Of a stretch of DNA of 20,771 bases, positions 7,650-14,758 are shown in pieces. The position numbers and the translations under genes were made by a program. The notes below the pieces were generated by a model. The model was not told where the DNA came from and did not search any database. It saw only the letters and a list, made by a program, of their open reading frames with translations. Every line of letters begins with the position of its first letter. Within the stretch, counting starts at the first letter, position 1. The stretch covers positions 1 to 20,771 of the forward strand of contig JADLHV010000123.1 of NCBI GenBank assembly GCA_020848595.1. Reading direction: 5' to 3'. The DNA is from Bacteroidia bacterium. GTDB lineage: Bacteria > Bacteroidota > Bacteroidia > NS11-12g > UBA955.

Positions 7650-10193
7650 TTAGAGCTTATAATGCGATTTGTAAAATATTAGATAATCCGCCAATACCTT
7701 GTCTGAAATTAGAACCGAGAAATTCTGCTTACTAATTGCCATGTGATCTTCTTTCTTTTCCAATTTTATTTCATTCATAAACTTTGAATCTTCATTCACT
7801 TCCTTTATATAAGCCAATACGGCTTCCAAAGTTTTGAAATTATTTACAATTAAAATTTGATATTGATCACCCAATAATGAAGTAGTTACTCGTAACTCGT
7901 CTTTAGTATGATAGGTTTTATTGTAATTTAAAAATGCAATTTTCAATTGAGTGATATCAACCCCTTTTGGCACTAAAAGAATGTAAAAATGGTCTGCATC
8001 TGCTGCATAACTATATTTACCCGACTCAATTGGCACAACTGTCTCACCAGTCTTTATTTTTATTAATTCTATTGTTTTGAGGCACTCTTTGGCTATCTCA
8101 GAATTTGGATAATTGTCGACGATAGCTTGCAATTTTTCTTTAAACAATTTAAGATCCCCTTGTTTGCCAATAGTTAAAGCTTCAACATAATCAAAATTAA
8201 CTTGAAGTGGACTACCAGAATATTTAGAATCGTGCTCCTTCTTTTTATTTATTGCCGTCACATAGTCACCTTTTTTATAGGCTTCATAGCATAAGGCATA
8301 AATATCATCAACTTCAGTATTAGGTTTCTCGATTTTTGCAGAATCTTGTACTTTGTTTTCTAAAACATTTAAAAAAGTACTACTTGAATCGGCGTTTCTT
8401 ATTAATTCAATATAATAATTTGCCTTTTCTTCATTCTTCAAATCTCTAAAAATACGCGCAAGTAAATACCAAGAATTTATTTCGTACTTACTTTTTGGAT
8501 AACGCTTATTTAATTGATTCAATAAATCCTTAGCTTTATCATACTCTTTCAGATTCTGATAATACACATTAGCGCCAAGAAAATAGGATTCAGAAATTTC
8601 ATCCCTCATTTTATCTTTTTCTGTTTGAGTAAAAGGAATATTCTGGTAATATTTTTTTCGTTCCTCAGGTGCTTTGTCTAAAAGTTCCTTTTTTACGGCA
8701 CTACCAAGGTCGTTTGTGGTTTGTTCTAGATCAATTTTCTTCCAGAGTTCTTTTTGTCTATTACTTGCTATTCCCCAATAATCCGACAATTCAAAACTTC
8801 CCCAAATTCTTTGAAAATCTTGGACACCCTTATTCTTAGCTGCCATATTATAAAAAGGAAAACTGGTACTAATATTAGGTTGATTTTGTGTTAAATTATT
8901 TTGCTGAATTTTCTTTAACTCTTCCAATTGTTTTTCCTTTTCAACACGATCTTTCTCTTCCTTAATCAGTTTATCTATGGTTTTTTCACGTAAACGATCA
9001 TCAGAAGCTAATAATAATAAACTATCTTTTTCTTTTATATTAACAAGATGTTTAATCAACTCATTTAAGACGAGGTTTTTTTCTTGAACAAAATCATAAT
9101 CTGGATGCGTAGGTTCTATGGTTCTAGCGGCACTATCGTAATAAATTTGGGCATTTTCGTAATCCTGATGTTTGAAGTATAAATCAGCTAAAGCTAAATA
9201 TGCTCCACTTTTAATTCCAAGATCATTGGTTTTAGAGCCTAAACAATGTTTGTATTCGTCTATGGCTCCATTTTCATTTTTATCTGCTAATTCAAGATTC
9301 CCTAGTTCGTAATAAATTTGATCAAAATAATCAATGTTTTTATCATCTCTAAGCATCTCACGCAAAACAGTCTTGGCATTTTTTACTTCCGATCTATTTT
9401 TATAATTGATCGTTTTAGCCATACTTAGCTTCGAATTAAAAGCGAACTCATATGGCGGATTAAGCTTTATTACCTTTTTATATTTTTCAAGGGCATTCGG
9501 ATTTTGCTTATTTAAAGCATATAACTGAGCAAGAACAAAATTATATCGGATTTTTTTAATTTTATTTTTAACCTTAGGAATAGCTTGCTCAAGTAATTTG
9601 ATAGCAACTTGATATTTCTTCTGTTTGATATTAACTGCCGCCCCAGCAATATCGAGTTGAGTTTTTAATTTAGATGGGAATTCCTTTTTACTACTAAGTT
9701 TGGTATAAAGCGCTTCAGCATCTTCATACTTACCTTGCAAAATATAAGTAGTGATGATATTAATTTCGGCTTGAAGAGCGGGAATAGATTTTTTAAAACT
9801 ACCAGCTACGTATTCGTATACCTCAAGAGCCGAATAGAAATCACCTTTAAAAAGATGAGCATCGCCCATTAAGAGATAACTATCATCTATCCATTTACTT
9901 TGAGGATGTTTCTCTATGATATTAGAACATTTTTTTAGAGCTTCATCCATTCTTGCCGCATTGCCTTTTAATTGAGATGATTCAGGAATCGGGTATAAAG
10001 AAAGGACATCTTTAAAATTGTCTTTATAGGCCAATAAAGATTCTTCACGTACATCAGAAACTAGTAAATTAGCATTATAGTAGTAATTATAATGGGTTAC
10101 AGAATTATGCCATTGCCTCGACAACCAACTTTGGCCAACCGCACTTTGAGCGATTAGTAACAGAAATACAAATAGACGATTTACTTTAAACAA
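7650..10193 (-). CDS. sprE: SprE/PorW-like TPR protein of the type IX secretion system
   Basis: An all-helical TPR-rich protein matching what I recall of SprE (Flavobacterium) and PorW (Porphyromonas), a periplasmic component needed for T9SS and gliding. Signs are the N-terminal WLSRQWHNSVTHYNYYYNAN segment, repeated helical pairs (for example KWIDDSYLLMGDAHLFKGDF), a charged coiled coil near residues 400-430, and a conserved C-terminal ~120-residue domain (DADHFYILLVPKG .. LKIAFLNYNKTYH). The reading frame opens at an ATG at 10277. I prefer the TTG at 10193 (847 aa), because it gives a compact signal peptide (FKVNRLFVFLLLIAQSAVGQ) and puts the start downstream of a -7 box at 10232-10239. The longer form would overlap the divergent gene by 15 bp. 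Known homologues are often lipoproteins, but no lipobox cysteine is visible here. It heads a transcription unit with PBP1A. Confidence 0.82.
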   Translation of the reverse strand: MFKVNRLFVFLLLIAQSAVGQSWLSRQWHNSVTHYNYYYNANLLVSDVREESLLAYKDNFKDVLSLYPIPESSQLKGNAARMDEALKKCSNIIEKHPQSKWIDDSYLLMGDAHLFKGDFYSALEVYEYVAGSFKKSIPALQAEINIITTYILQGKYEDAEALYTKLSSKKEFPSKLKTQLDIAGAAVNIKQKKYQVAIKLLEQAIPKVKNKIKKIRYNFVLAQLYALNKQNPNALEKYKKVIKLNPPYEFAFNSKLSMAKTINYKNRSEVKNAKTVLREMLRDDKNIDYFDQIYYELGNLELADKNENGAIDEYKHCLGSKTNDLGIKSGAYLALADLYFKHQDYENAQIYYDSAARTIEPTHPDYDFVQEKNLVLNELIKHLVNIKEKDSLLLLASDDRLREKTIDKLIKEEKDRVEKEKQLEELKKIQQNNLTQNQPNISTSFPFYNMAAKNKGVQDFQRIWGSFELSDYWGIASNRQKELWKKIDLEQTTNDLGSAVKKELLDKAPEERKKYYQNIPFTQTEKDKMRDEISESYFLGANVYYQNLKEYDKAKDLLNQLNKRYPKSKYEINSWYLLARIFRDLKNEEKANYYIELIRNADSSSTFLNVLENKVQDSAKIEKPNTEVDDIYALCYEAYKKGDYVTAINKKKEHDSKYSGSPLQVNFDYVEALTIGKQGDLKLFKEKLQAIVDNYPNSEIAKECLKTIELIKIKTGETVVPIESGKYSYAADADHFYILLVPKGVDITQLKIAFLNYNKTYHTKDELRVTTSLLGDQYQILIVNNFKTLEAVLAYIKEVNEDSKFMNEIKLEKKEDHMAISKQNFSVLISDKVLADYLIFYKSHYKL

Positions 10194-10217
10194 TTTTATT
10201 CTTCGGTTAAAACCTAT

Positions 10218-10225
10218 TAACTTTG
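10218..10225 (+). promoter_or_regulatory. -7 box for the M23-bactofilin-ATP synthase operon
   Basis: TAACTTTG is a perfect match to TAnnTTTG, about 38 nt upstream of the ATG at 10263, predicting a leader of about 34 nt. The -33 region is only T-rich (10194-10197), not TTG. With the minus-strand box 6 nt away it forms a compact divergent promoter. Confidence 0.42.
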
Positions 10226-10231
10226 AAAACG

Positions 10232-10239
10232 CAAATTTA
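10232..10239 (-). promoter_or_regulatory. -7 box for the sprE-PBP1A unit
   Basis: Read on the minus strand this is TAAATTTG, a perfect match to the Bacteroidota -7 consensus TAnnTTTG. It predicts transcription starting near 10228 and a leader of about 35 nt to the TTG start at 10193. No good -33 TTG is present at the usual spacing. Confidence 0.4.
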
Positions 10240-10262
10240 TTATTTACAGACCATTTTTTTAC

Positions 10263-11165
10263 ATGGAGCGTAAACAAAACCGTCGAAAATTACTTAAAAA
10301 ATTAAAAAACCGATACAGGTTACTCATAATCAACGAGACAAACCTGCAGGAAAAGACGTCTATTAGCTTGACGCCTTCTAACGTTATACTTATAAGTTCG
10401 GCGGGACTCATGCTATTTTCACTCATTAGTTGGGGTATTTATACTTTGTTTCCTGGAGTAAAAGATTATGCCCCAGGATATGGACAAACTTTTGATGGGA
10501 AAATGAAAAATGAAGTTCTCAGAAAAATTAAGAATCTAGAAATAGAGCTCGAAATGTCGAAAATGCGAGAACTTGCAATGAAACAAATCATTAGTGGTGA
10601 AGAAGTTACTGCTTATGATATTCCTTATTCTGCAGATAAAAGCCGAAAAGTTGAATTAGACATCAATGAAACAAAAGCTGATGGAGAAAGGGTTAGTAAT
10701 GCTCAATCAATTATAGATAAGGTAAAAGAAGCCGAATTAAAGCAAAATTCTACTGTAGCTGTTGGTAGCACAGAAACAGAAGAAGAAATGTTAGGAGGAG
10801 AATTCTTATTCTTCGCCCCTTTAAAAGGCAGTATATCTCTAGGATTTAACAATAGAACCCACCCGGCAATTGATATAGTTCCCAATACAGATGAATCGGT
10901 TAAAGCAACTATGGATGGAACGGTTATTTTCAGAGGATGGACACCCGAATTTGGTTATATTATATCGGTACAACATCAAAATAATTGGTTGTCCATTTAC
11001 AAATATAATTCAGCTATATACAAAGAATTAGGTAGTTTTGTTAAAGCTGGTGAAACCATTGGTATTACTGGCTATACCGATAAAGACAATCCAAATAAAC
11101 AATTAAGATTTGAATTATGGCATAATGGAATTGCCGTAAACCCTTTAAATTACATAGTTTTTTAA
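10263..11165 (+). CDS. Membrane-anchored M23 (LytM-fold) protein, catalytic residues degenerate
   Basis: The 300-aa protein has a basic N-terminus, one transmembrane segment at about residues 40-62, a charged linker with coiled-coil character (80-115), and a C-terminal M23/LytM domain (about 182-300). The fold is clear (FFAPLKGSIS, ATMDGTVIF, GYIISVQH, VKAGETIGITG, LRFELWHNG, VNPLNYI). M23 endopeptidases use HxxxD plus the second His of HxH for zinc, and two further histidines for catalysis. Here His200 and Asp204 remain, but HxH is Gln280-Leu-Arg282 and the catalytic His position in the YKHNS-like segment is Tyr248. It is therefore probably not an active hydrolase. It may act as a structural or regulatory partner of the downstream bactofilin, 12 nt away. 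Start chosen because MERKQNRRKLLKKLKNRYRL matches the usual N-terminus of this family. Confidence 0.88.
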   Translation: MERKQNRRKLLKKLKNRYRLLIINETNLQEKTSISLTPSNVILISSAGLMLFSLISWGIYTLFPGVKDYAPGYGQTFDGKMKNEVLRKIKNLEIELEMSKMRELAMKQIISGEEVTAYDIPYSADKSRKVELDINETKADGERVSNAQSIIDKVKEAELKQNSTVAVGSTETEEEMLGGEFLFFAPLKGSISLGFNNRTHPAIDIVPNTDESVKATMDGTVIFRGWTPEFGYIISVQHQNNWLSIYKYNSAIYKELGSFVKAGETIGITGYTDKDNPNKQLRFELWHNGIAVNPLNYIVF

Positions 11166-11177
11166 TATACTTGCAAC

Positions 11178-11552
11178 ATGTTGAACAAAACCCCAAAAAA
11201 CGAATCGAATCAAAATTCTGCATTGAATATGATAGGTATGGGCACTATTATAAAAGGCGACCTTGGTTCAGATGGCGACTTAAGAATTGATGGTAAGATT
11301 GAAGGGATTGTTACATCAAAATCTAAAATTGCAATGGGTGCAGGTGCCGAAATTATTGGTGATGTAAATGCTCGAAGTGCCGATATCTCTGGTAAAATTG
11401 ATGGTAATATCCATATTACTGAAACCATCTTTTTAAGATCATCCTCCAAAATAACTGGTAATATTACCACATCTAAACTTGTGATTGAAAGTGGTGCCGA
11501 ATTTAATGGGAATTGTAATATGAGTAGCAAGCCTGCTGCTGCAAAAATTTAA
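11178..11552 (+). CDS. Bactofilin (polymer-forming cytoskeletal protein)
   Basis: This 124-aa protein is essentially one bactofilin domain, a right-handed beta-helix that self-polymerises without nucleotides and attaches to the inner membrane as a scaffold for cell-shape or wall enzymes. The repeating short strands with glycine turns are plain: MGTIIKGDLGSDGDLRIDGK, then IEGIV, AEIIGDV, GKIDGNI, SKITGNI and AEFNGNC about every 17-18 residues. The N-terminal tail (about 18 residues) and C-terminal tail are short and polar, as is usual. It sits 12 nt after the M23-fold gene and 2 nt before the AtpZ-like gene. Bactofilin plus M23 partner is a known pairing; its place at the head of the ATP synthase operon suggests co-expression with growth. 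Confidence 0.93.
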   Translation: MLNKTPKNESNQNSALNMIGMGTIIKGDLGSDGDLRIDGKIEGIVTSKSKIAMGAGAEIIGDVNARSADISGKIDGNIHITETIFLRSSSKITGNITTSKLVIESGAEFNGNCNMSSKPAAAKI

Positions 11553-11554
11553 GA

Positions 11555-11761
11555 TTGAAAGAAAGAAAACCCTTACCTGATTACGCTAAGTACTCTGCAT
11601 TAGGACTCCAAATGGGAGCATTTATTATTTTATGTACTTTTGGAGGGAGATACATAGACAAGTTTAAATTAGTTGAATTTCCCTTATTTACAATATTAGG
11701 ACTCATTTTAGGCGTCTTTGGCGCTATGTACTATATGATTAAACAAATTAGCAAAAAGTGA
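11555..11761 (+). CDS. AtpZ/AtpI-family small membrane protein
   Basis: The 68-aa protein has two transmembrane helices (about residues 14-30 and 42-62) separated by a short loop (GGRYIDKFKLVEF), the architecture of the putative F0F1-ATPase assembly family PF09527 (AtpZ). The YSALGLQMGAFIILCTFGGRYID segment is characteristic. Proteins of this type are thought to assist c-ring or magnesium-related functions of ATP synthase assembly. The start is a TTG 2 nt after the bactofilin stop, implying translational coupling. Its stop overlaps the GTG start of the next gene (GTGA). Confidence 0.82.
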   Translation: MKERKPLPDYAKYSALGLQMGAFIILCTFGGRYIDKFKLVEFPLFTILGLILGVFGAMYYMIKQISKK

Positions 11762-12162
11762 AGACATATTCCAACTTCTTCTATACATTAGCCGTACAAT
11801 TAGGTGTTATCTGGTTTTCGAAAGGCATTTCCAATAGCTTAAACGACCAAATTGCCTTAAGTATCGTATTAATCGTTTTTTGTACTATTTTTGTTATTGG
11901 AGCAAAGAAAATTTCACAAAGTTTAGACATTTCTCAATCACAATTCAACGCTAGGTTTTTTGGCTCTATGGGATTAAGAATTGTTGTTGCCCTAATTTCT
12001 ATCGCTATCTACCTGTTTACCAGCAAAATACCAAACAAATTCGGCGCAATTTTTTTGTTAATATCATATTTTGTCTACATGGGTTTTGAAATTAAGATAA
12101 TCCTTCATAAATTGCGCACCGATTCAGAAAAATCACAAAATACTGATGATGCCCGAAAATAA
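11758..12162 (+). CDS. Four-helix membrane protein, AtpI-like
   Basis: The 134-aa protein starts at a GTG that overlaps the preceding stop by 3 nt. It shows four hydrophobic segments (about residues 6-20, 31-48, 69-86 and 93-113) with an RFFGSMGLRIVVALISIAIY segment between helices 2 and 3, and a polar C-terminal tail. Position immediately before atpB and the four-helix plan resemble ATP synthase subunit I (AtpI), which helps c-ring assembly. The sequence similarity I can judge by eye is weak, so the function is inferred mainly from position. It overlaps atpB by 17 nt, a strong sign of coupled translation. Confidence 0.7.
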   Translation: MKTYSNFFYTLAVQLGVIWFSKGISNSLNDQIALSIVLIVFCTIFVIGAKKISQSLDISQSQFNARFFGSMGLRIVVALISIAIYLFTSKIPNKFGAIFLLISYFVYMGFEIKIILHKLRTDSEKSQNTDDARK

Positions 12163-13321
12163 AGGACTTTACAAAATTCAAAGAATACAATTTTTGTTTC
12201 TTTTAATCATTTTTACGCTTTTTTCTATTCAAAACGCTCAGGCGAATGTACAAGAATCGGGCTCAGATTCAACAAGTGTATCAAAAAACGAACACAGCGA
12301 AGAACATGCTACTACCCACGAAGAAGGCTTCAATCCGGGTACTATGATTCTCGACCACGTTAAAGATGCTCACGATTGGCATATCATGGATATCAATGGT
12401 CATGCTATCAGTGTACCCCTTCCCGTTATAATTTATGATAATGGATTAAATATATTTTCTTCATCTAAATTCGAACATGGACACGCTACTGTAGAAAGCA
12501 ATGGTAATTTTTACAAATTGCATAATGGTAAAGTATATAAAACCGAAGCGAATGGCGAATTGCAAATGAATGAAAAAGGTGAAGTATCAAATGTTAAACC
12601 ATTAGATTTTTCGATTACCAAAAATGTATTTGCATTATTATTTGGTTCAATTTTAATTTTAATAATTTTCTTAAGTGTTGCTAACGCTTATAAGAAAAGA
12701 GGTAGTTCGGCTCCTAAAGGATTACAATCATTTTTAGAGCCACTTATATTGTTTATGAGAGACGAGGTAATCAAACCTTCGGTAGGTAAACATTATGCTA
12801 AGTTTTTACCATTGTTATTAACCATTTTCTTTTTTATCTTTATTAATAACTTAATGGGCTTAATTCCAATTTTCCCATTTGGCGCCAATTTAACAGGCAA
12901 TATTGCAGTAACGATGGTATTAGCAGTAATTGTGTTCTTTGTTGTCAACTTTTCTGGTAACAAACATTATTGGAAACACATCTTTATGCCAGATGTACCA
13001 GTAGGTTTATGGATATTACTTATACCGATAGAAATTTTAGGCGTAGTATTGAAACCATTTGTATTGATGCTTCGTTTGTTTGCAAACATTACAGCAGGTC
13101 ACATTATCATATTAGGATTTTTCAGTTTGATTTTCATATTTGGCGCGAAAAATATTTATGCAGGTTATGGTTCAGCTGCATTTTCGGTAGCCTTTACATT
13201 GTTTATGAGTGTACTAGAATTATTAGTAGCATTCTTACAAGCATACGTATTTACTTTGTTAGCCTCTTTGTATATTGGTTCAGCCACCGAAGAGCATCAT
13301 CATGCAGAGGAACATCATTAA
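12146..13321 (+). CDS. atpB: ATP synthase F0 subunit a
   Basis: Subunit a forms the two proton half-channels beside the c-ring in the inner membrane. The channel core is clear: PFVLMLRLFANITAGH places the essential arginine at Arg310, and LELLVAFLQAYVFTLL gives Glu358 and Gln365. The His319/Glu358 pair is swapped relative to the E. coli Glu219/His245 arrangement. The 391-aa protein is much longer than E. coli AtpB. It has a probable signal peptide (residues 1-34) and a ~120-residue N-terminal extracytoplasmic region before the first channel helix, rich in His and Glu (residues 50-60 and 71-86). The C-terminus is also a His/Glu tail (residues 382-391). Two adjacent ATGs (12146 and 12149) are possible starts. 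It overlaps the AtpI-like gene by 17 nt. Confidence 0.96.
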   Translation: MMPENKGLYKIQRIQFLFLLIIFTLFSIQNAQANVQESGSDSTSVSKNEHSEEHATTHEEGFNPGTMILDHVKDAHDWHIMDINGHAISVPLPVIIYDNGLNIFSSSKFEHGHATVESNGNFYKLHNGKVYKTEANGELQMNEKGEVSNVKPLDFSITKNVFALLFGSILILIIFLSVANAYKKRGSSAPKGLQSFLEPLILFMRDEVIKPSVGKHYAKFLPLLLTIFFFIFINNLMGLIPIFPFGANLTGNIAVTMVLAVIVFFVVNFSGNKHYWKHIFMPDVPVGLWILLIPIEILGVVLKPFVLMLRLFANITAGHIIILGFFSLIFIFGAKNIYAGYGSAAFSVAFTLFMSVLELLVAFLQAYVFTLLASLYIGSATEEHHHAEEHH

Positions 13322-13364
13322 TTAGTCATTAACAACACAACAATAATATAAAACCCAAAATAAT
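13322..13364 (+). promoter_or_regulatory. Unstructured A/C/T-rich leader of atpE
   Basis: This 43-nt spacer between atpB and atpE contains a single G, so it can hardly fold. In Bacteroidota, where Shine-Dalgarno sites are weak, A-rich unstructured leaders favour initiation. A role in the high output needed for a multi-copy c-ring is inferred. No promoter box is visible in it. Confidence 0.35.
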
Positions 13365-13610
13365 ATGTCAATTTTAGAAATTCTATTAGAAGCCGACCCA
13401 TCAAAATTAGGTGCTGCCATCGGTGCTGGTCTCGCTGCTATCGGTGCTGGTATCGGTATTGGTAACATTGGTAAGAGTGCATTGGAGAGCATTGCTCGTC
13501 AACCAGAGTCTACCGGAGACATCAGAGCAAACATGATCGTTGCAGCTGCCCTTGTAGAAGGTGCGGTTTTCTTTGCGATCGTACTTTGTCTTTTGATTTT
13601 GTTTGTATAA
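13365..13610 (+). CDS. atpE: ATP synthase F0 subunit c
   Basis: The 81-aa proteolipid is made of two transmembrane helices (about residues 14-38 and 57-80) joined by the polar loop ARQPE (44-48), and it assembles into the rotor ring. The ion-binding carboxylate is Glu65 in AAALVEGAVFF. The first helix has the glycine-rich GAAIGAGLAAIGAGIGIG pattern that packs the ring. Sodium-type rings usually carry Gln in helix 1 and Ser/Thr after the Glu. Here those positions read Ile32 and Gly66, so proton coupling is expected. It follows atpB by 43 nt and is followed by an 85-nt spacer holding a strong stem-loop. Confidence 0.97.
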   Translation: MSILEILLEADPSKLGAAIGAGLAAIGAGIGIGNIGKSALESIARQPESTGDIRANMIVAAALVEGAVFFAIVLCLLILFV

Positions 13611-13635
13611 TCAACAATATCAGAATAAACGAATT

Positions 13636-13661
13636 GGCGAGGGGTTGCATAACCCCTTGCC
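13636..13661 (+). promoter_or_regulatory. Strong intercistronic stem-loop between atpE and atpF
   Basis: GGCGAGGGGTT and AACCCCTTGCC form an 11-bp stem with one G-U wobble and a GCAT tetraloop, 25 nt after the atpE stop. Further AATT pairing is possible outside it across a 2-nt bulge. No U-run follows (the next bases are TAAATTAAAAG), so it is not a normal intrinsic terminator. It probably protects the upstream atpE mRNA 3' end or marks a processing site, which would help set the high c-subunit dosage. Confidence 0.6.
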
Positions 13662-13695
13662 TAAATTAAAAGAAAAAATTAAATAACAAAAAATA

Positions 13696-14205
13696 ATGGA
13701 TTTAGTATTACCTGGCGTTGGATTGACATTCTGGATGGTGTTGGTATTCTTCACCCTTCTTTTCTTATTGAGAAAATTTGCATGGAAACCAATCTTAACT
13801 GCCCTGAATGAAAGAGAGAATTCTATCGAAGAAGCTCTTAAATCAGCAGAACAAGCACGTGAACAGATGGCCAAGTTGCAAAGTGACAACGAAGCTTTGT
13901 ATAAGCAAGCCAGGGAAGAGCGCGACCTTATCCTAAAAGAAGCGCGTGAAATGAAAGATGGTATCATCAGTGAAGCTAAAAAATCTGCTGAAGAAGAAGG
14001 CAAAAGAATGATTCAAAAAGCTTCTGATGAAATCAATAAGCAAAAAGCAAATGCTATTGCCGAATTGAAAGGACAAGTTGCTTCATTGTCTGTAAGTATT
14101 GCCGAAAAACTGATTAATAATCAGCTAAGCAATTCTGAAGAGCAACAAAATATCATCGCCAAACAAGTCAATAATCTGAACAACAACCAACAAGCTATCG
14201 CTTAA
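13696..14205 (+). CDS. atpF: ATP synthase F0 subunit b
   Basis: The 169-aa protein is the peripheral stalk. An N-terminal membrane helix (about residues 8-26, LTFWMVLVFFTLLFLL) is followed by the conserved basic turn RKFAWKPI and a long charged coiled coil to residue ~140 that ties F0 to subunit delta on F1. Length and layout are normal. The leader after the atpE-atpF stem-loop is A-rich (AAAAGAAAAAATTAAATAAC) without a clear Shine-Dalgarno site. It lies 2 nt ahead of atpH. Confidence 0.95.
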   Translation: MDLVLPGVGLTFWMVLVFFTLLFLLRKFAWKPILTALNERENSIEEALKSAEQAREQMAKLQSDNEALYKQAREERDLILKEAREMKDGIISEAKKSAEEEGKRMIQKASDEINKQKANAIAELKGQVASLSVSIAEKLINNQLSNSEEQQNIIAKQVNNLNNNQQAIA

Positions 14206-14207
14206 GC

Positions 14208-14747
14208 ATGTCTGAAACAAAGATTTCAAATCGCTACGCACAAGCCTTAATGCAACAGGCTAACGCCGATAATAAATTATCAGTTGTAGCTTCTGATATG
14301 GCGCTCATTAGCAGCACATGTCATAGCAGTAAGGATCTTAGCAATGCTCTTAAGAATCCTATCATTAATCCGCCGCAAAAATTAAATGCTATTTTGGCTA
14401 TATTTTCTAAAGCAGATAAATCAACTCAGGATTTCTTGAAACTCGTTTGTAGTAGAAATAGAGAAAATATTTTACCTGATATCGCAGAGGCATTTCTTAA
14501 TTTATATAGAAAAGCTCAAGGTATCGAAAAAGTAATGGTGCAATCGGCATCAGCTATAAGCGAAAGTGACAAAAAGAGTATAGAAAGTTACGTTCAAAAG
14601 CATACGGGTGCCAAATCCGTTGAAATGCATACAGAAATCAATCCTTCGGTGATTGGTGGCCTCGTAATTAAATTTGGCGACAATTTACTAGATACTAGTA
14701 TTGCCGCTAAACTTAGAAAACTTAAAAAAGAATTAAACATAGCATAA
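14208..14747 (+). CDS. atpH: ATP synthase F1 subunit delta
   Basis: The 179-aa protein caps the alpha/beta hexamer and binds subunit b. The N-terminal six-helix region begins ISNRYAQALMQQA. The C-terminal end shows the family signature GGLVIKFGDNLLDTSIAAKLRKLKKEL (residues about 151-177), which fits the delta/OSCP consensus GG..V...D..LD.S...+L..L. It starts 2 nt after atpF and ends 11 nt before atpA. Confidence 0.95.
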   Translation: MSETKISNRYAQALMQQANADNKLSVVASDMALISSTCHSSKDLSNALKNPIINPPQKLNAILAIFSKADKSTQDFLKLVCSRNRENILPDIAEAFLNLYRKAQGIEKVMVQSASAISESDKKSIESYVQKHTGAKSVEMHTEINPSVIGGLVIKFGDNLLDTSIAAKLRKLKKELNIA

Positions 14748-14758
14748 AAAAATAAGTC

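Noticed and set aside
10194..10277. ATG start of the sprE-like gene at 10277
   Set aside because: It overlaps the divergent gene's start and lies upstream of the only -7 box for this strand; it also buries the signal peptide 28 residues in.
12970..13332. 120-codon open frame on the plus strand overlapping the end of atpB
   Set aside because: It lies wholly over the conserved channel helices of atpB in another frame and shows no protein-like pattern.
13636..13661. Reading the atpE-atpF stem-loop as a full intrinsic terminator
   Set aside because: No T-run follows, and four essential atp genes lie downstream without a visible new promoter.
13620..14003. Minus-strand open frame of 127 codons over atpF
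   Set aside because: Ser/Ala/Leu-rich antisense of a coiled-coil gene; it also runs through the atpE-atpF stem-loop.
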